From: Marchantia polymorpha subsp. ruderalis
Lineage: Eukaryota > Streptophyta > Marchantiopsida > Marchantiales > Marchantiaceae
Direction: 5' to 3'
NCBI GenBank assembly: GCA_037833965.1
Contig: AP031353.1
Span: 26,042,501-26,106,500 of the forward strand
Length of the DNA: 64,000 nucleotides
Each line of letters starts with the position of its first letter. The first letter of the stretch is position 1. The translations under genes and the position numbers were made by a program. The notes beneath the pieces were generated by a model. That model did not search any database. It saw only the letters and a list, made by a program, of their open reading frames with translations, and had not been told where the DNA came from. This document shows, piece after piece, positions 47,251 to 61,000 of the stretch.

Positions 47251-50200
47251 TATAAGTTCACGAAATAAGCACCGGTCGTTCCCGGGGCGGAATACTCAAA
47301 TGAGGAAAGAGTAAAACCAGCTGTTGGATGGCGGACATTGGTGGGTCAGGGCTGTGGTGAGGAGCCTTACTATTCTGAAGCCTCGACATATGTGTCAGCC
47401 GGTGCTGATCTACAATGCGGCAGGGCGTTCGGGCTGACAGGCCCACAAAGGCACTCGACACTTGCACCGTCGGCGGCATTCACGGCAGCAAAAGCAACTG
47501 CCTCCAATGGCCTCCATGTCTCTTCCGTTCCTCTCGTTTCCTTCCTTTCGCGGCTGCTTGGCTGCCCCGTTGCCCGTTGTCCCTTCCCTCGACCTGGTTG
47601 GCTTGCCTCGGCACTCACTGCTCAACGTTGCCAGGCTATGGACAAAGGCCGTTAAGAGCAGCCCAGCCCGGCTCGTGAAGGCTCTCGACGAGGGAATGAG
47701 GGTCTGAAGGAGGTCCTTGTATCGTAGTGGGTGACTGGACGGAGTTCGCTGTTCCGCTGCTGTGGGTCCTTGTCCACGACGAATCTGCCCTGCGCAGCTA
47801 TGGGGGGGAGCGCTCTAGGTCAGGCACCGGACAATGTTCAATGGATCTTTGTCGACCAGCGTTGCTGTCGGGTTAGAGAGTCGGGACTCCGGTGGTAGCT
47901 TGGGTCAAGGCCCCAACCAGAGGGGACTGATGTTGAATGCTGCCGTTATGCCGAGATCTTTTACGTGCTCTTCATAAGCAGAAGGAGGAGAACAACGTGG
48001 ATAAATCCCCTACAGTTTGTGCACAGTTATGACGGAGGCAGGATGGCGATCGCGAATGCAAGGGGCTCAGCAGAGGGCCCAAGGGTCACGGCCATGAGGC
48101 ATGCAGGCAGGGTACATGGGTACTGCGCTGGGTACCACAACTCGTTAGAATTCAGAGCAGGAGGTGACGGTCGTCGATCCTGATAGATCTGGAATCTGAG
48201 CTCACTCTCCGGGTTACATCCATTCACAAGAGCGCTGCAGAGGTAGACTGCAGCACGCCTTCAGTCTGCAAATGCCACGACTCATCAACTGTCCACCGCC
48301 ATGTCACTTACAGCGTCAGTCTCCTCACGCTCTCCCGTCAGCTTTCTGTACTTAGTCTGGCGAATATATCATACCCAAACACACACGCACGCAGCAATCT
48401 GCTTCGCTTCCACACCTGTCTCAGACTACTACTACGGCTCCTACTAATAATCCTAATAATGCTGCTGCCGCTTCCCTCACTGCGGTAGCGTGGTCGTCAC
48501 ATGGAGAGCCCACTCAGCTCATATTCCATGCGTTTTGAGTCTAATGATCTGTGTCAAGTACCGAAGTTGAGCTTCCGTGTTTGCACAAATACCATCGTTT
48601 TCCAGATCCGCCTCAACTCGGAACAATCAAATCAGTGTAGCCTAGACTAGGCTAGGAGAGGCTGGGCAAGCCCGAACACTCGAGTAAAACTGGGCAAGGA
48701 TGTAAGTACGGCAGTGGTGATTAGAGATGTCGAATCGGAAGATTTCGTTGGGATCTGCTGGAAATTGCAATCCAATTGAGACAGACACAGAAGAACGCGG
48801 TCCCTATGCTCATAGCGATTCGCGCTGCTGCGTACGGCTCGTCTTATATGAGTTCGTTCCCTCTTCTCTTTGGTCTCTCTCGCACCAACTGTCTCATCTG
48901 GGACACGTCAAAAGCATTCTTCCGAACGAGGAGGTATTGCGACCGAATGTTCTACGTCCCAAGGTCTATGATATGTCAACCACCTGCATATATCCCATGC
49001 ATTCTCGTGGCTACTTGCAATGCCCTCCCTCCTTTCATTCGTTCCTGCTTCCTTGCGTGCTTGAGTCTTATTATCTTTCAGTATCTGTTAATGGGAAAAA
49101 ATGTAAGTATCTTAGGTTGACACCAGCCTATGGTGAGGCGAGGTCGCACGGTTCCCGCGTGCTCGTTTGCTGCGCATGGGGCCCTCAAACTCTTCTATTT
49201 CTTCTTCTTCGTCGTCTGGCGGGGCCTCAAAAAACCGGATAGGGAACGGCCCTAGAAAGAACAGACAGCCGGAGCGGGGGTCAGTTGGCTATGAGAACCC
49301 TGAAAGCTCGGCTGCATGTAGGGACCCAAGGGCCAAACTTGAGCAGGCCGTATAAATGACAAGGGTCTGACTCTGAGAGCAAGGGAAGGGACACCGAAAG
49401 AAATATGGAGAAAGAGAGAGCGCGAGAGAACTCAAGCGGAGGACAGGAGAAGGAGAAATCTGTGGGCCAAGTCGAAGGTTGTACACGGTACTCGTGTACC
49501 ACAGACTGGAAACCGCGACCGACTAGTGGCCAAACTCATGGAAGAGAGTGGCTTTGCTTTCCTCTGCTCGGCATTAGCTTTTGACATGCGGGAAACCGAC
49601 TCGACTGCCATGCTATGGCCAGTTTGAGAAACCTACTCATAACCGGTGGGTGAGTGGGTCGGTGGCGGCCTCTCTCTCTCTCCCTCTCTCTATGTGGCTA
49701 CCCAGACAGACAATGCCAACGCTTAAAACCCATTCTTGTGATCATTTTCTCGCCTTTCGACAAGCGCTCTCCTTTCCTTCACATATCTCTTCTATTCCTT
49801 CCCCTCCTGTTTTACCTCACGAAGCACAGAGCGATGGCCTGTGGCCTTGTTACCATTTCCGTAGCAGTCGCCTCGCTGTGAGTTCTATCTTCTGACAGGA
49901 CATGATCATGCTCCTCTCTTTCTCTTTCTTTAATCTTTCCCGGCGCCGCGTAAGAAGATGGGGAACTAGAAACTTTTCCTCGACATTGATTGATCTTGTA
50001 CGACGGCAAGTGTGCTGGATGTGACATAAAAAGTTTTCGCCGGTGGGTATCACCTGTGCTAGAATAGAATGTGGCTACTTTTGGCCCCCCGCATACTCGA
50101 GAGCCCATGTGACAGTCGGAAGCCTCAGCATACCCACCGGCTTCGTTCAAGGGGCCACAGCTTTTCCTGAACCTGGGGGGAACATTCCCATTGTTATTGC

Positions 50201-50854
50201 AACCCAAGCCTGCCGCACACAACCTACGACAACTCCTCCCCGCTGCCGTCGTTGAAAATGGAATGATCGCTTGTGCAGACGGGACGTAAGCTCGGCATTA
50301 CGTTATACTCGATATATGAATCGAATATACATGTTGAAGAATGATTGCCGGACTTCAATTCCAATAGACCCGGCAATCATTCGTGTCCACCTTGGACGTC
50401 GGTGCTATGTGATTGTGTGCTTTCGTGTTCAAATGTCTGTACCTCTGTGTGCTCAATGCTGCAAGAGCGTGCAGTACTCTCTCTACGACGTGAAATCACC
50501 GATGGTGATTACATCGTTGCTGCTGTTCAGCTACAAGCATCAAAGATGCTCGCGAACAATTCCATTCCCTTCAAATCAGAGATTTTGCAGTTGCACTATA
50601 AATGAGAGCCCCGTCCGCAGTGGACGAAGGTGAGGACAGTGCACTCGGTACTTAACACCCAGAACGAAGGGACACTCAAATGTGGAACAACTTGTCATGA
50701 ACTTTCCCATGTAGAGACTTGAATGAATGGATTTGCTCAAAATCCTACAAAGTACAAAAGTCAAATTCAATATTCTCATAATGTACACTTCAGAATCCAA
50801 ACTGCCGAAAGCATTAGCGAGTCGACTAGCTCGGAATCTCAAACCTATATAGCC
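47251..50854. other. GC-richer unique region downstream of XXT, no recognised gene
   Basis: Composition is like that of genes, but none of the open frames (for example 47338-47655 or 48727-49242) shows a recognisable family, and frames overlap on both strands as expected of GC-rich non-coding DNA. A CT-rich run lies at 49670-49692. The last few hundred bases next to 50855 should be the 3' UTR of the minus-strand XXT gene. Untranslated RNA or a promoter of an unseen gene is possible. Confidence 0.4.
49670..49692. repeat. (CT)n-rich run
   Basis: A short pyrimidine-rich CT repeat, of a kind frequent in plant promoters and 5' leaders. No downstream gene could be identified to go with it. Confidence 0.7.
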
Positions 50855-52177
50855 CTAAGCTTCCTCGGCGGAAGATCTGGAGGTTGTGTCGTGGCCGACA
50901 TTTCTTAGAACGTCGATCGGGCGCGTGGTTTCGTTTCTGGTCCTCAGCACCGCTGAATCGGTGAGAGTTTTGTGTTGGAATCCGTAAGCTTCCAGAACTT
51001 GATTGTCGGCAAAATTGAAAGCTCTCTCCATCTGTGTCAGACAGCGCTCGGCGGGATAATCTCCGTAAGCGCCGCTGCAAGATTTACAGCCGACGAAATG
51101 CGTCACGAACGGCCATCGGTGGTCTCCTGTTCCGGGCTTATTGTTGCGCATGAACTCCTCGTACTTCTCCGACAGAATGACCCAGTAGCCATGAAGGTAG
51201 TACGAGCTCTCGAGGTAGACCTTGGGGGCGATCTCCTCCCTCAAGGTGTTGAGCAGGTACACGAGCCCCGACTGATCATCGGCCTCGAAATTCGCCGGCC
51301 TTCCTTGGAGCGCGGCCGTGAACATCTTGCCCACCTGGTCCCGGATGTTGCCCCTGTTCTCGCCCATGGGCGCCCACAGGTCGAGGAAATCCAGCGTCCA
51401 CTGATTGTTGCGCACGAGAAACACCCCGGCATTCAGCCCGCACCAATCCTTCTCCTCGAACACCTTCGCCTCCCAGCCGTGGATCACCATGTTGTGCTTC
51501 TCGTACTTCTCGATGGGGAATTCGAATGTCATGTCGGTGAACATGGCGTCGCTGTCCATCCACCAAATCCACTCGGCCTCCGGATGCGCGAGCATCATCT
51601 TGCGCACCAGAGGCAACTTGATCCAAACATCGTCCATCTCCGGCTGCATGAGCACCATGTTATAGTAGATGTCCACGTCGTGCAGCCTGCAGTAATCGAT
51701 CTTGTTCTTAATGGATTTCAGAAGGAAGTGATCCCCAGACGGCCCCTTGCAGCTGTTCGCCTGCGACCCAGTGATCAGCAGCATGCGAGGCCTGCCCTTG
51801 GGAGTGGTCCGCATGTGCGGATTTTCTGCCAGCCAAGCCGCGCGCTGTTCATCCCAATCGGTGATTCTGGGCCCCAAGCGATACGGGGCCTCATCCTTGT
51901 CCAGAGAGAGCTTCGAGCCGCGATGCACCTCCGAAAAATGGCCAACAGCTGACGCCGAAACCGAGCCTTCGGGCGCAGGATCGGACGTGGTGAAAAAGCT
52001 GAAGCTGCCTACTCCTATCGTGCCCCGAAGAATCAGAATGGTGAGGAACAAGCAGATGAGAGTGAGCTTCAGATTCTTCTGACTCTGCTTGTTTCGGAAC
52101 GAGCCCAGGGTGGACTTGGCGTGCGTCCACGATAATGGCGGGGCTCCCTTGAGCTTTTTGACTCCGAACACTTCCAT
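50855..52177 (-). CDS. XXT: Xyloglucan 6-xylosyltransferase (GT34), single exon
   Basis: GT34 XXT enzymes transfer xylose from UDP-xylose to the glucan backbone of xyloglucan in the Golgi. The 440-residue protein is close to the usual family length of about 460 and is intact. It has a short basic cytosolic tail, a signal-anchor span at about 36-56 (LKLTLICLFLTILILRG), a stem, and the catalytic domain from about residue 125. Visible hallmarks are LLITGSQANSCKGPSGDHFL, the DxD motif as WWMDSDAMFTD (DSD at 208-210), HGWEAKVFEEKDWCGLNAG (233-251), YYLHGYWVIL (327-335) and THFVGCKSC (359-367). The ATG at 52177 is the natural start because the cytosolic tail follows it directly. Galactomannan galactosyltransferases also belong to GT34; the sequence pattern favours XXT. 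No neighbour is functionally linked. Confidence 0.93.
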   Translation of the reverse strand: MEVFGVKKLKGAPPLSWTHAKSTLGSFRNKQSQKNLKLTLICLFLTILILRGTIGVGSFSFFTTSDPAPEGSVSASAVGHFSEVHRGSKLSLDKDEAPYRLGPRITDWDEQRAAWLAENPHMRTTPKGRPRMLLITGSQANSCKGPSGDHFLLKSIKNKIDYCRLHDVDIYYNMVLMQPEMDDVWIKLPLVRKMMLAHPEAEWIWWMDSDAMFTDMTFEFPIEKYEKHNMVIHGWEAKVFEEKDWCGLNAGVFLVRNNQWTLDFLDLWAPMGENRGNIRDQVGKMFTAALQGRPANFEADDQSGLVYLLNTLREEIAPKVYLESSYYLHGYWVILSEKYEEFMRNNKPGTGDHRWPFVTHFVGCKSCSGAYGDYPAERCLTQMERAFNFADNQVLEAYGFQHKTLTDSAVLRTRNETTRPIDVLRNVGHDTTSRSSAEEA

Positions 52178-53560
52178 TTCGAATGCAGCGAAGCGCAGCG
52201 AAGAAAGGAGCTGGAGAACGGAGCTCCTCGTTCTGACGGGAGATTCACGAGCGCAGAGGCCGAACGATCAGCGGTACCTCTCAAGCGCAACTCTTCATGG
52301 GCATTGAATCCTTCTGCCTCATCCGAGTCAGAACTGTCAGTGGGTCCCCAACTCTCGGCGACAGCGCACCCCTCCGTGCTATTTACATCTCCTGGCCTGG
52401 CTAGCCACCTCCCACCCCACCGCGATTGCCTTCCTTCACCGCTCGGCTTACATGTCTCGTCCTGTGAGCCTTCCCCACCGCTATCTATCTGCACACATCT
52501 GTTCGTGTGTCAGCCCGCCCGCCTGCCTGAGAGCCTGCGTGCCTGCCTAGCTGCGCTGAATGCGTTCCGAGGCGCTCGCTTGCTACCTCTTCATGTCCAC
52601 GGCCAGTGAGTCTCAGGATGCTTTGCAGCTGTACGTTCTGACCTTCTCCCTGCGTGTAAACTTACGCAATGCGGATGAAGCGTGGCGATGTCCCACGTTT
52701 CCAAGGTGTTGTCGAGCGCTCAATCATGTCAGTGCTGCTTCCGAGCATAAGAGAAGCATATGTATGTGAGCGGGTGCGGGCGGCAAAGGCAGACAGCCTC
52801 CGCGCATCCGAAGCACAATCCTCAGCTGCAGCTACGGCAGCAGGAGACACTCGCTGCTTGTACTGACGTTGTATCTTCTGAGCTGGAGCTCGCTCAGGCT
52901 TTAGGAAGATGGAAGGAATGATGGAAGCCCTCAGAGGAGCTGAGCTGAGGCGAGGCGAGGCAAGCAAAGCTGCAGCACTCTCTCAAGACGGAATCCTGTC
53001 TCTCACTCAACCCACTGAACTGAACTGAACTCACTGTGCGAAGCCACTACCTCCTTCTACTCCACCACCACCGACCCCCCTCCCCCAAATCAGACAGGCA
53101 GGCTGCCACTCTATCTTCAACTTGAACCAACAACGAATTCTGCAGATGGAGCTCTGATTTTGGCTCTGCTTTCGCAAGAAGCTACTGCAACCACAGCGAC
53201 GGGCGCGAGATCAGCCCCAAGTCTCTCACGGTCCAGCGATGGACATACCCAACGGAGCTAGAAAACAAGCTCAACAAGCTCACCCAAATGCGGCCATATC
53301 CTAGTGAATCTCTCTGTATTTGGGGTCTGCGCGGCAAGCAGCTCGCCGCTACCCACCGTGGGCTGAATAGCTGCAGAGTCGCCAGTCGACGATGATCCGA
53401 GGCACGTTGAGCTGGTTGGTTCTGATTAGTGGTAAATTTTCTTCAGTCCGGCATCCGGATATGACCCTGGTCCACGCCTCGAGCCCGCGGGTTCCGGTGT
53501 CTGAACATCGAAATTGTAGAAACAGATAGGATTCCACCCCGCCACTGCCAGCCGGACGTA
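52178..53560. promoter_or_regulatory. Probable 5' leader and promoter region of XXT
   Basis: GC-rich sequence upstream of the minus-strand XXT start. It carries no recognised gene; overlapping frames on both strands look incidental. No clear TATA box was identified, so the transcription start is unknown. Confidence 0.35.
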
Positions 53561-55250
53561 TTCTGCCTTTGTCCCCTTCCGTCGACTCTTCCACTGACGG
53601 GCGTTGCGCGGACGTCGGCCTCTCTGAAGTCTGCCTGACCGTCCGTCGGGGCGGTGGGTTGAGTTTAGTGTCCTCGGTCTTTCTAGTGTCGCCCGCCCGA
53701 TCCGCCCGTCCGCCCGCCCCGAAGTCGCAGGATCCGGACCTTCCGACAGGTCGGACCTCGGTGCGGTCCGGGCCCCGTCCCGCCTCCGCCTACCAGGGCC
53801 GTACGCATGCTCGGAGTCCGGGCCACTGTGGCAATCTCGAAGTTCCGGCCGCAGAATGGACGCGCCGGAGCCGGAGGTCTGTGGCTCGATGTTACGGAGT
53901 TACACGGAGTAGGTCCCAAGCCAACGCCTCTGTTGACGTCCCTGCGGGAATTTCGTCTCCTAGCAGGTTTGACCCGCTTTGGACGACCGGCTACCACCCG
54001 GTTAAGGCAAGTGGGTTCCATTCGGGGCCTACTGCGACCCGTACAGGTGTTTGTGTTGTCTCTCGATGGCTGCTTGCATCGCGCTGCTTTTGTGTGAGGT
54101 GGATTTCCAGGAGTTCAGTGAGCTGAGTTCTTTTGGACTTTGATGAAGTCATCCATTGCGAGGGAAAGAAACCGAGCAGGTGGAAATGAGATCATAAGAC
54201 AGAAATCCCGCGCTTTTCCCTATGCGAGTGTGCTGTATTCTCGACTTGACTTCTGTTCTCATGCGATTGAGCACAGCTGTTCGTAAATGTGTGGTCAACA
54301 AAGGAGGTTTTGTCAAAACGCAGTTCATGCGTGTCCGCATCTTTCTTGACTGAATTCTATCATATGCGCTGCAATCTTATGGTGTACGAGATATTTTGAC
54401 CAACTTATGGAAGCGACGAAAGAAAGGATAGATTCTCGATATTATATAACTATTTGACTCGGACAGCAATGGTGGATATGATTTTAATGTTTGCGGAGGA
54501 TCTTCGAGGGAAGATGGTCCGTTTGAAGAGGTCGTCCAGTGCGGAACAGGCTATAGGAAACGCGTTGAAGTGGGGTCATGGTTCTCAGACTCCATGTTGC
54601 ATGCGCGCTGTATTTTCGTAGTGACTTGCGTTCCGCTGTGATTAAGAAGAGCTGATGGCATCCATGTGAGAATGTTCTTATGGCAGGGCACATGTTCACC
54701 TTCCCCTTCAACCACACTTTCATATTCCAGACTCTCCTTCATGGGCTCGTCTTTCGCGGCATTACAACATCCAAACACCTTGACCATCCTCATCCTACCA
54801 AAACCCATACTCAGTCAACGTGTTTGTGACACCACCCACAAACCTCTAGCACATGTCCGAAGCTTTTGTGGGTGTTCTCTACTCATTTGAGAAACAGGAG
54901 GGCAATTTGTTATATACACGACGACCCCTAGAACCAAAGCAGCACTCTTACACCTCATAGCCTCTTTCTTACACGAAATCTGGAACTTGGTCTCACGTGC
55001 ACACCGTCAAACTACAACATCCCGTTAGTTTCAAGATCATACTCCTAAAGAAATAGTATACAGCAAAATATCCGTACTCTTGTACTCCACCTGCAGACAC
55101 GTCCACCAACGTCATGTTTCCTCGACTAGTCACATCGGCAACATAACCCTAGGCCTGCATTTGGTTTTATCTTTGTCGCTGAAACACGCAAATCGTCCTG
55201 CCCATTGTAGAAAACTCTGATATCGTTCCAACCATCACTCTCTTCCTCTT
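53561..55250. other. Intergenic sequence, no recognised gene
   Basis: This includes a very GC-rich patch with CCCG/TCCG-rich low complexity at 53690-53720. The 185-codon plus-strand frame at 53569-54126 overlaps a minus-strand frame of 112 codons and has a biased, non-family composition, so I do not call it a gene. From 54100 the sequence becomes ordinary and then AT-rich. Confidence 0.4.
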
Positions 55251-58060
55251 TACATTATATTTTATTTACAATCATAATTTTTGTTAATGTCATGAGACAT
55301 GTTAGTACACTCCCCTCAGCTAAGACGAAATAATCAAAAATAAAAAACTTCAAACTGCTTATCTCACCATAAGCTAATTTCAGCTCTGCTTAACAGCCCT
55401 GTGCATAGTCTAGTCACCTACTTGGACTACAAATGTTTACGAATACCGCACAAACCAGTCAAAGCCAAAGTGTATTGATCATATAACACACGCGCAGAGA
55501 AAAGCCAATTTTGAATTTTTATAGATGATAAACATAATTCACCCGAGAATGAACCACCGAACTATTCTTGCATGTCTTTTGCATATATTGAAAGTAATTT
55601 TCACTTGAAAACTTTTAAATTTTGAAATATATCAAAGTCGACTGTTAAGATCAAGCGAACAGTATTCTACACACTTATATAAATATCAATTATCTGTATT
55701 TAGTCAAAAAAAATTCAATTTTCATTAAAGAGATAGTGAACGTTACATCATTATAATTTAACTTCAATTTTATTTGAATGATTAGTTTCTGGAATCTTTT
55801 ATGAGAATGAATTTCAATATATATATAAGTTTTGTGTGCAGATTTTTGTATCTGCAATATGATTTATTTTAAATGTAAATGAGCAAATATCTAAAATTTT
55901 CCAAAGATCAAGATCAACCATATGACTTAAGTAAAAAATTTATATTGATGTATTATAAAAAAATTAACGATTTTTCTTTCTTATTCACATTTTTTATTAA
56001 AATATATATCTATCAACGGAACCCAATTGCATATATCTTATAAAATCACATTGCTTTGCGACTATAAAAACTTAAGAATATGATGTATTGATTTAAAAAT
56101 AAATTAAAAATTTTGATTTATTTTTCAAATATTATAAAAAAATATTATAAAAAAATAATGATTCGTTTTAATCAATCAATGTCATTTGAATAATCAAAAT
56201 TCTTTTATCAACACATAGTGCGTTGTAATTCACATAAATTCAAAACACACAGAAAGATATTGGAGATATCACAATACCTGAGGTTCCCATTGTTTTGATG
56301 ATAAAATTTTGTATAAACAGAAATTTTTTTCTTGATATATTGTTATAATTAACGTAATTGAAAGTTCTTTTGAATGATAATCTACTGAACTTGATCCAAC
56401 ACTCAAATGTGAAAATTATCAAACAAAACATACAAAATTCACACATGAAAATTGTTCATCATTTGACTCATAATAAATCAAATGACTTAAATTTTTGTTA
56501 TAATAATCAACTTCATAGATTGATTAATCCATGAGGATAAAATAATCTATTTTATGATTTTGCCTCAATTTTAACTTGTTTGAAAATAATTGACATGTAA
56601 CACATAGAAACAATAATTCTTTAACCTGTAATTAACGTTGTATGCATATATTCTATCCTCTGTCAAATTCCTTTCAATTGAAATTTCTTTATCATGTGTG
56701 AATATTTTTTTTATAAAAAATTTAAAGTCAAAATTTAATATTTTCAGATGGATAATAAATTTATTTTCTTGTAAATGGAATGAAACTATAAAGCTACCAG
56801 TGCTCTTTTTTGGAATTGTTATACATTTTTGATATACTGATTATTAATAAGTTTTTAATGAATATCATTGAAAGAGTTTTTTTGAGTATATTAATAACAT
56901 TAAAGATTGATTAGCAAAATCTGATGTATACTAAGATGAAACATATTGATTGTTCAATTAATTGATCAAAATTTATGATTATTCTCATCTTTTGCTAATG
57001 ATAAAGCTTTAACCTTAAATTAATATTGATCTCAAAATAAGAATGATATATATTATAATAAGAATATTTTTTAGATCAAAGACAAAATTTCCAAAGTAAT
57101 CCAAATATTCAGACATATATTTTGAATAATTTGACATATGAAAATATTTACATATATTTTTTGAAGTTTAGAGTTACTTTATTTCAAATAATGACAAACT
57201 TCAGAAAAAATTAATATGATTTTCAACTGAAACTGTAAATTTTTAACAGAATCATATCATTTATCATTTAGAAAAAATTTGATATATATATATATAGAGT
57301 AAAATTTATCATAATGTCATTAAATATGAATTTCTTCTTACAAAAACAATTAAAAAAAATTGAAATTCTTTGCGGGATTGATTATATTTCATGGCTGATT
57401 AAATAATACTAATATTACTATGTTGAACGTGCCAAATTACAAGAATTCTTTGTAACAAATGATTCCTGTAATTCTTTGAACACTTGAATATCAACTTTTA
57501 TTTTTTAGACTTGAGAATCAGAATCTCAAAGTACCATTGATCTTTGATAAATTGACTATCAAGTTTCATTTTTTAGGCTTGGGAATCAAGATCTCAAAGT
57601 ACCATTGATGTTATCATTTGATCCAAAAATTGCAAAAAATATATATGATATGATAGATGACTTACACATTGATCGAAGTACTTAATAGTCACCAATCCGA
57701 TATTCTTCTTTGATAAAATTAACTAAAGTTCATGGTTTCTTTCACAGAATTCTTATGAGCTTGACAACCTTCAATGGAAATTTCGTCAACGTCTTCAGTG
57801 TATCATTGAATCACTGAAAGATATCATTCGAAGATCGAGGATCTTCGAATGACTGGTAAATTTGGCAGAGAATGAAAATTTAGATTAATTTTGTGTGAAA
57901 GGCTAGGCTTCTTATAGATAATAATTATTAAAAAAATACATTTGCAGCTTTTTTCACCTATATTCATTAAAGGCAACTTTAATATATATCTTGATGTGAT
58001 TGCACATAGATCTATTGAGACTTTTGTGAGGGACATAAACGGTATCTCCGTTCTTTAACA
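55251..58060. other. AT-rich gene-free block
   Basis: Strongly AT-rich with no gene. A short near-duplicate of about 60 bases occurs at 57507-57545 and 57565-57608, sharing GGCTTGGGAATCA-like and TCTCAAAGTACCATTGAT segments. Confidence 0.5.
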
Positions 58061-61000
58061 GGTATCAATGATGGCACATGAGAGATGCTTTGACCTTAGG
58101 GAAGCCTTGTAAGTTTTGTTCATTCTGCCCATCGATTAAAATTAAAAGAACACTCTAACTTGACTTTATGATAGTTTAAGTAAACTAAAAATTCTCTTAG
58201 TGGATTCATGGTACTACCAATGTTCATCTACACTTATACTTACGCAAGGATGAAGTGTCGTGAATCGTGGCTTCCCAACAATTTTGACTTGCAACCGTTA
58301 TTGAAAGTATCCTAATCTTGGCCTTTTGATTTCAATAATGTATCCGGATAGGCTACAAATCATATTTTGGAGGGAAATACTTGTTTCCCACTGTTCGGGT
58401 TACGTCAATTCTTGCTTTTCCTCTACATAAACGGATAGTAAAACACAAGAGTTATTCACTAACAGTTGACGTCTAGGCTCTGATCGACAGTTATCTTCGT
58501 GATCACTACAGGTTTTCACCCCGCGGTCAAACCCATATTTTTGGGCCAAAACTGTAAGAGATGTACTTTGGTACGGAAGGTTTCTATTTCTTCATACACC
58601 CGAACAAGTACGGTTGCTTCCTCGTACCTTGAGTTTCGAAATTCACTTCCTCATGCGCCGGACATGGAACTGGATCTGTTCAATCTGTCGTCAAAAGTCT
58701 TCCCGGGTATGTTCGGGGATGCAAGAGCGCTTCGAGTTCTAAATATTCCAAACTAAAGACTTGTTTCGGTTGGAATAATCTTGTTTCGTGGGCCAATACC
58801 GAGAGCCAACAGTTGGGGTGTAAGGAAGTTGATTATGAAGGGTTATCTAGGACCAGGAAGTTAATCCGCATTAGAGGAGCCCAGAATTTCACTTATACTG
58901 AACGGTAGGTTGCAAAGTTAAGACCCAACGGGTACTCAACAGCACCCGTTCTGCCTTTACGTTTCACGTCAGACTTTCCTGACAACTTGATCACGAACGA
59001 GCGCATTCGTTATGACAGTTTTCATTACAGCTTTCAAAACACAATTCTAAACGTTGATGGCAGTCCCGTAAGAAGGTAAGAATACCACATTCTATGGATC
59101 CATGGAAGTGAAAAATTTTAGGGTACTATAAAACCTATTAAAATTCACGTGTACTGAGGTAAAGGTTTTGTCACTTTTCCAATGTCAGAAAATATATTTT
59201 TCTAAAGTTTTGGAGTCTTCCCTTACTGCATTCAGCATGATCTCTTCCACGGAAATGCATCATTGTGGATTGGGAAATATTCCATGTCCGAATTTCTTTC
59301 TATAGAGGGTAAGATTCAAGATCGCAGTTCAAAAATTGCGTTAACAGGGGAGGGGAGTATCTGTTGTTCAGACCATCGATTGCAACGTGGAGGGTGTGCC
59401 CGAAGAAGGAACATACCAGTTGCGTGAGAGAATAAGGTGTAAAATATTCAGACCCCAATTATGGGAACTTAGGGCCTGGGAAGCTTGTTGACAGGGAAAT
59501 GAAAAAGTTAGAATGAGTGCGTATTATGGGAGGATCCAATAGATCCAATGTAAGAATATCTGAGCGGAGAATAAAGGGGGCCAAAGGATGGTCAGGCCCG
59601 AGCTTAGTGCCGACTGCCGAATTCACAAGGATGATTGCAGAAATTGAATCGTTGACGTCGGTTTGTCTGGAACAAATGCTCAATTGACTCACGAGCTTTC
59701 AGCCGGAACTCCCAGCTTAGATTCAAGACCAAAATTGATCGGGCTGCTAGGTGGAATTAAAAGACAGTGACAGTGCCTGGATGCGAACTAGGACAAATGG
59801 GTGCCACGTTGATTCAGATGTGGCATGAAGGGGTACTAACTAGTCCTCAGATGTTGGAAGACTAAAGATTCGGTAAGACTCAGGAAGACGAAGTTGTGGG
59901 AGGAAGGAGCTATGGAGTACGATCACAAGGAGATAGACACGTGATGCAGATCAGAGCAAAGGAGGAGGGAGGAGAAGTAAAGCTTGCACCGTGTAACCGA
60001 AGCTATAATCGACCACTCCAAAAGGTCAGGCCATCATAAGGTGGCCCGTCTCGCCCCAATTCGATTGCGAGTGTGATGGCGGGGGTCAAGAGTGGGGCTA
60101 AAAGAAGCTAGAAAGGCGAACCTTGGAGTCTAAAGATATCACATCGAGTGTCCACGAGACGTGAATGGAGAGGGCTTTCATCCTTCCCTTGCTTTGTTTG
60201 TTCTGGGCAGGCTTTGGAGAAGAAAAACGAAACGAGGGAGTGCTTTCTCCAGGACGAAAGTCGGGGAAGGGACGAGAGAAAGAACAAAGAAATCAATCCA
60301 TGCTCTTGGACACCGATAACGGACAGGCCTTCTTTCGGAGCAAATAATTCGCAACTGGCAGAAAGAACATAAACGTGGAGGTTGATTTGGGGCTAATTGG
60401 TCTAGGGCCTCCGATTCGTGCAATACGGGGAATACGGGGACGCCCATGCACCGTCTGTTTGACAAAGCTGAAGCAGCAGTGGGCGCCCAAGAACATGGGC
60501 GGCACTGCGGCCTGCAGCAGTGGGACAAGCGGGCGGAGGGAGGAGGGAGGATGGTGGAGGAGGAGGTCCTCCGGGAAAGGAAATTTTGACTGCCAAAAGT
60601 GAGGGCCGAGGGAGGTGTCGTCCTTACCGCACATTCAGTGACAAAGTGTTGTGTGTCTCCGCTCGTGACAAAGGCTTAACCCGTTGGTTCATTTTTCTTT
60701 TCCTCTGGTTCGTCCCTTCGGCTTGCTTATAAATGCTTGTCTGCTCTGCATGCGTGCTATCCCCAGCTGGAGTGATGTCCATACCTCCACTCAGACTGTA
60801 GCCTTTAGGTCATGAATTGCGTCTACCCACTCGCTTTTCCAGCGTGAACGAACGAGAAAGCAAACCGAGGCCTACGGTTTGTATGACACTATTTCCTCGC
60901 CTCGACGTCCAAATTTACCCACTCCACGGACACCGTGGAGACCATCTCGTAAGACAGTTTTGTTCTGCACCACTGACACATCGCAGCAAGCGAACGGATG

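Noticed and set aside
47338-47707. Cluster of overlapping frames of 70-105 codons on both strands
   Set aside because: Several frames on both strands are open at once, the usual result of GC-rich non-coding sequence; none matches a family.
48727-49242. 171-codon plus-strand frame
   Set aside because: Residue composition is erratic and no motif is recognisable; another frame over the same stretch is equally open.
49834-49881. Possible first exon MACGLVTISVAVASL followed by a GTGAGT donor
   Set aside because: No acceptable downstream exon of a recognisable protein was found on the plus strand before the minus-strand XXT gene.
50972-51952. 326-codon plus-strand frame across the XXT gene
   Set aside because: It is the antisense shadow of the XXT coding sequence, rich in His, Val and Leu as expected for the reverse complement.
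53569-54126. 185-codon plus-strand frame in GC-rich DNA
   Set aside because: It overlaps another open frame on the opposite strand, is rich in Arg, Ser and Pro from low-complexity sequence, and has no family motif.
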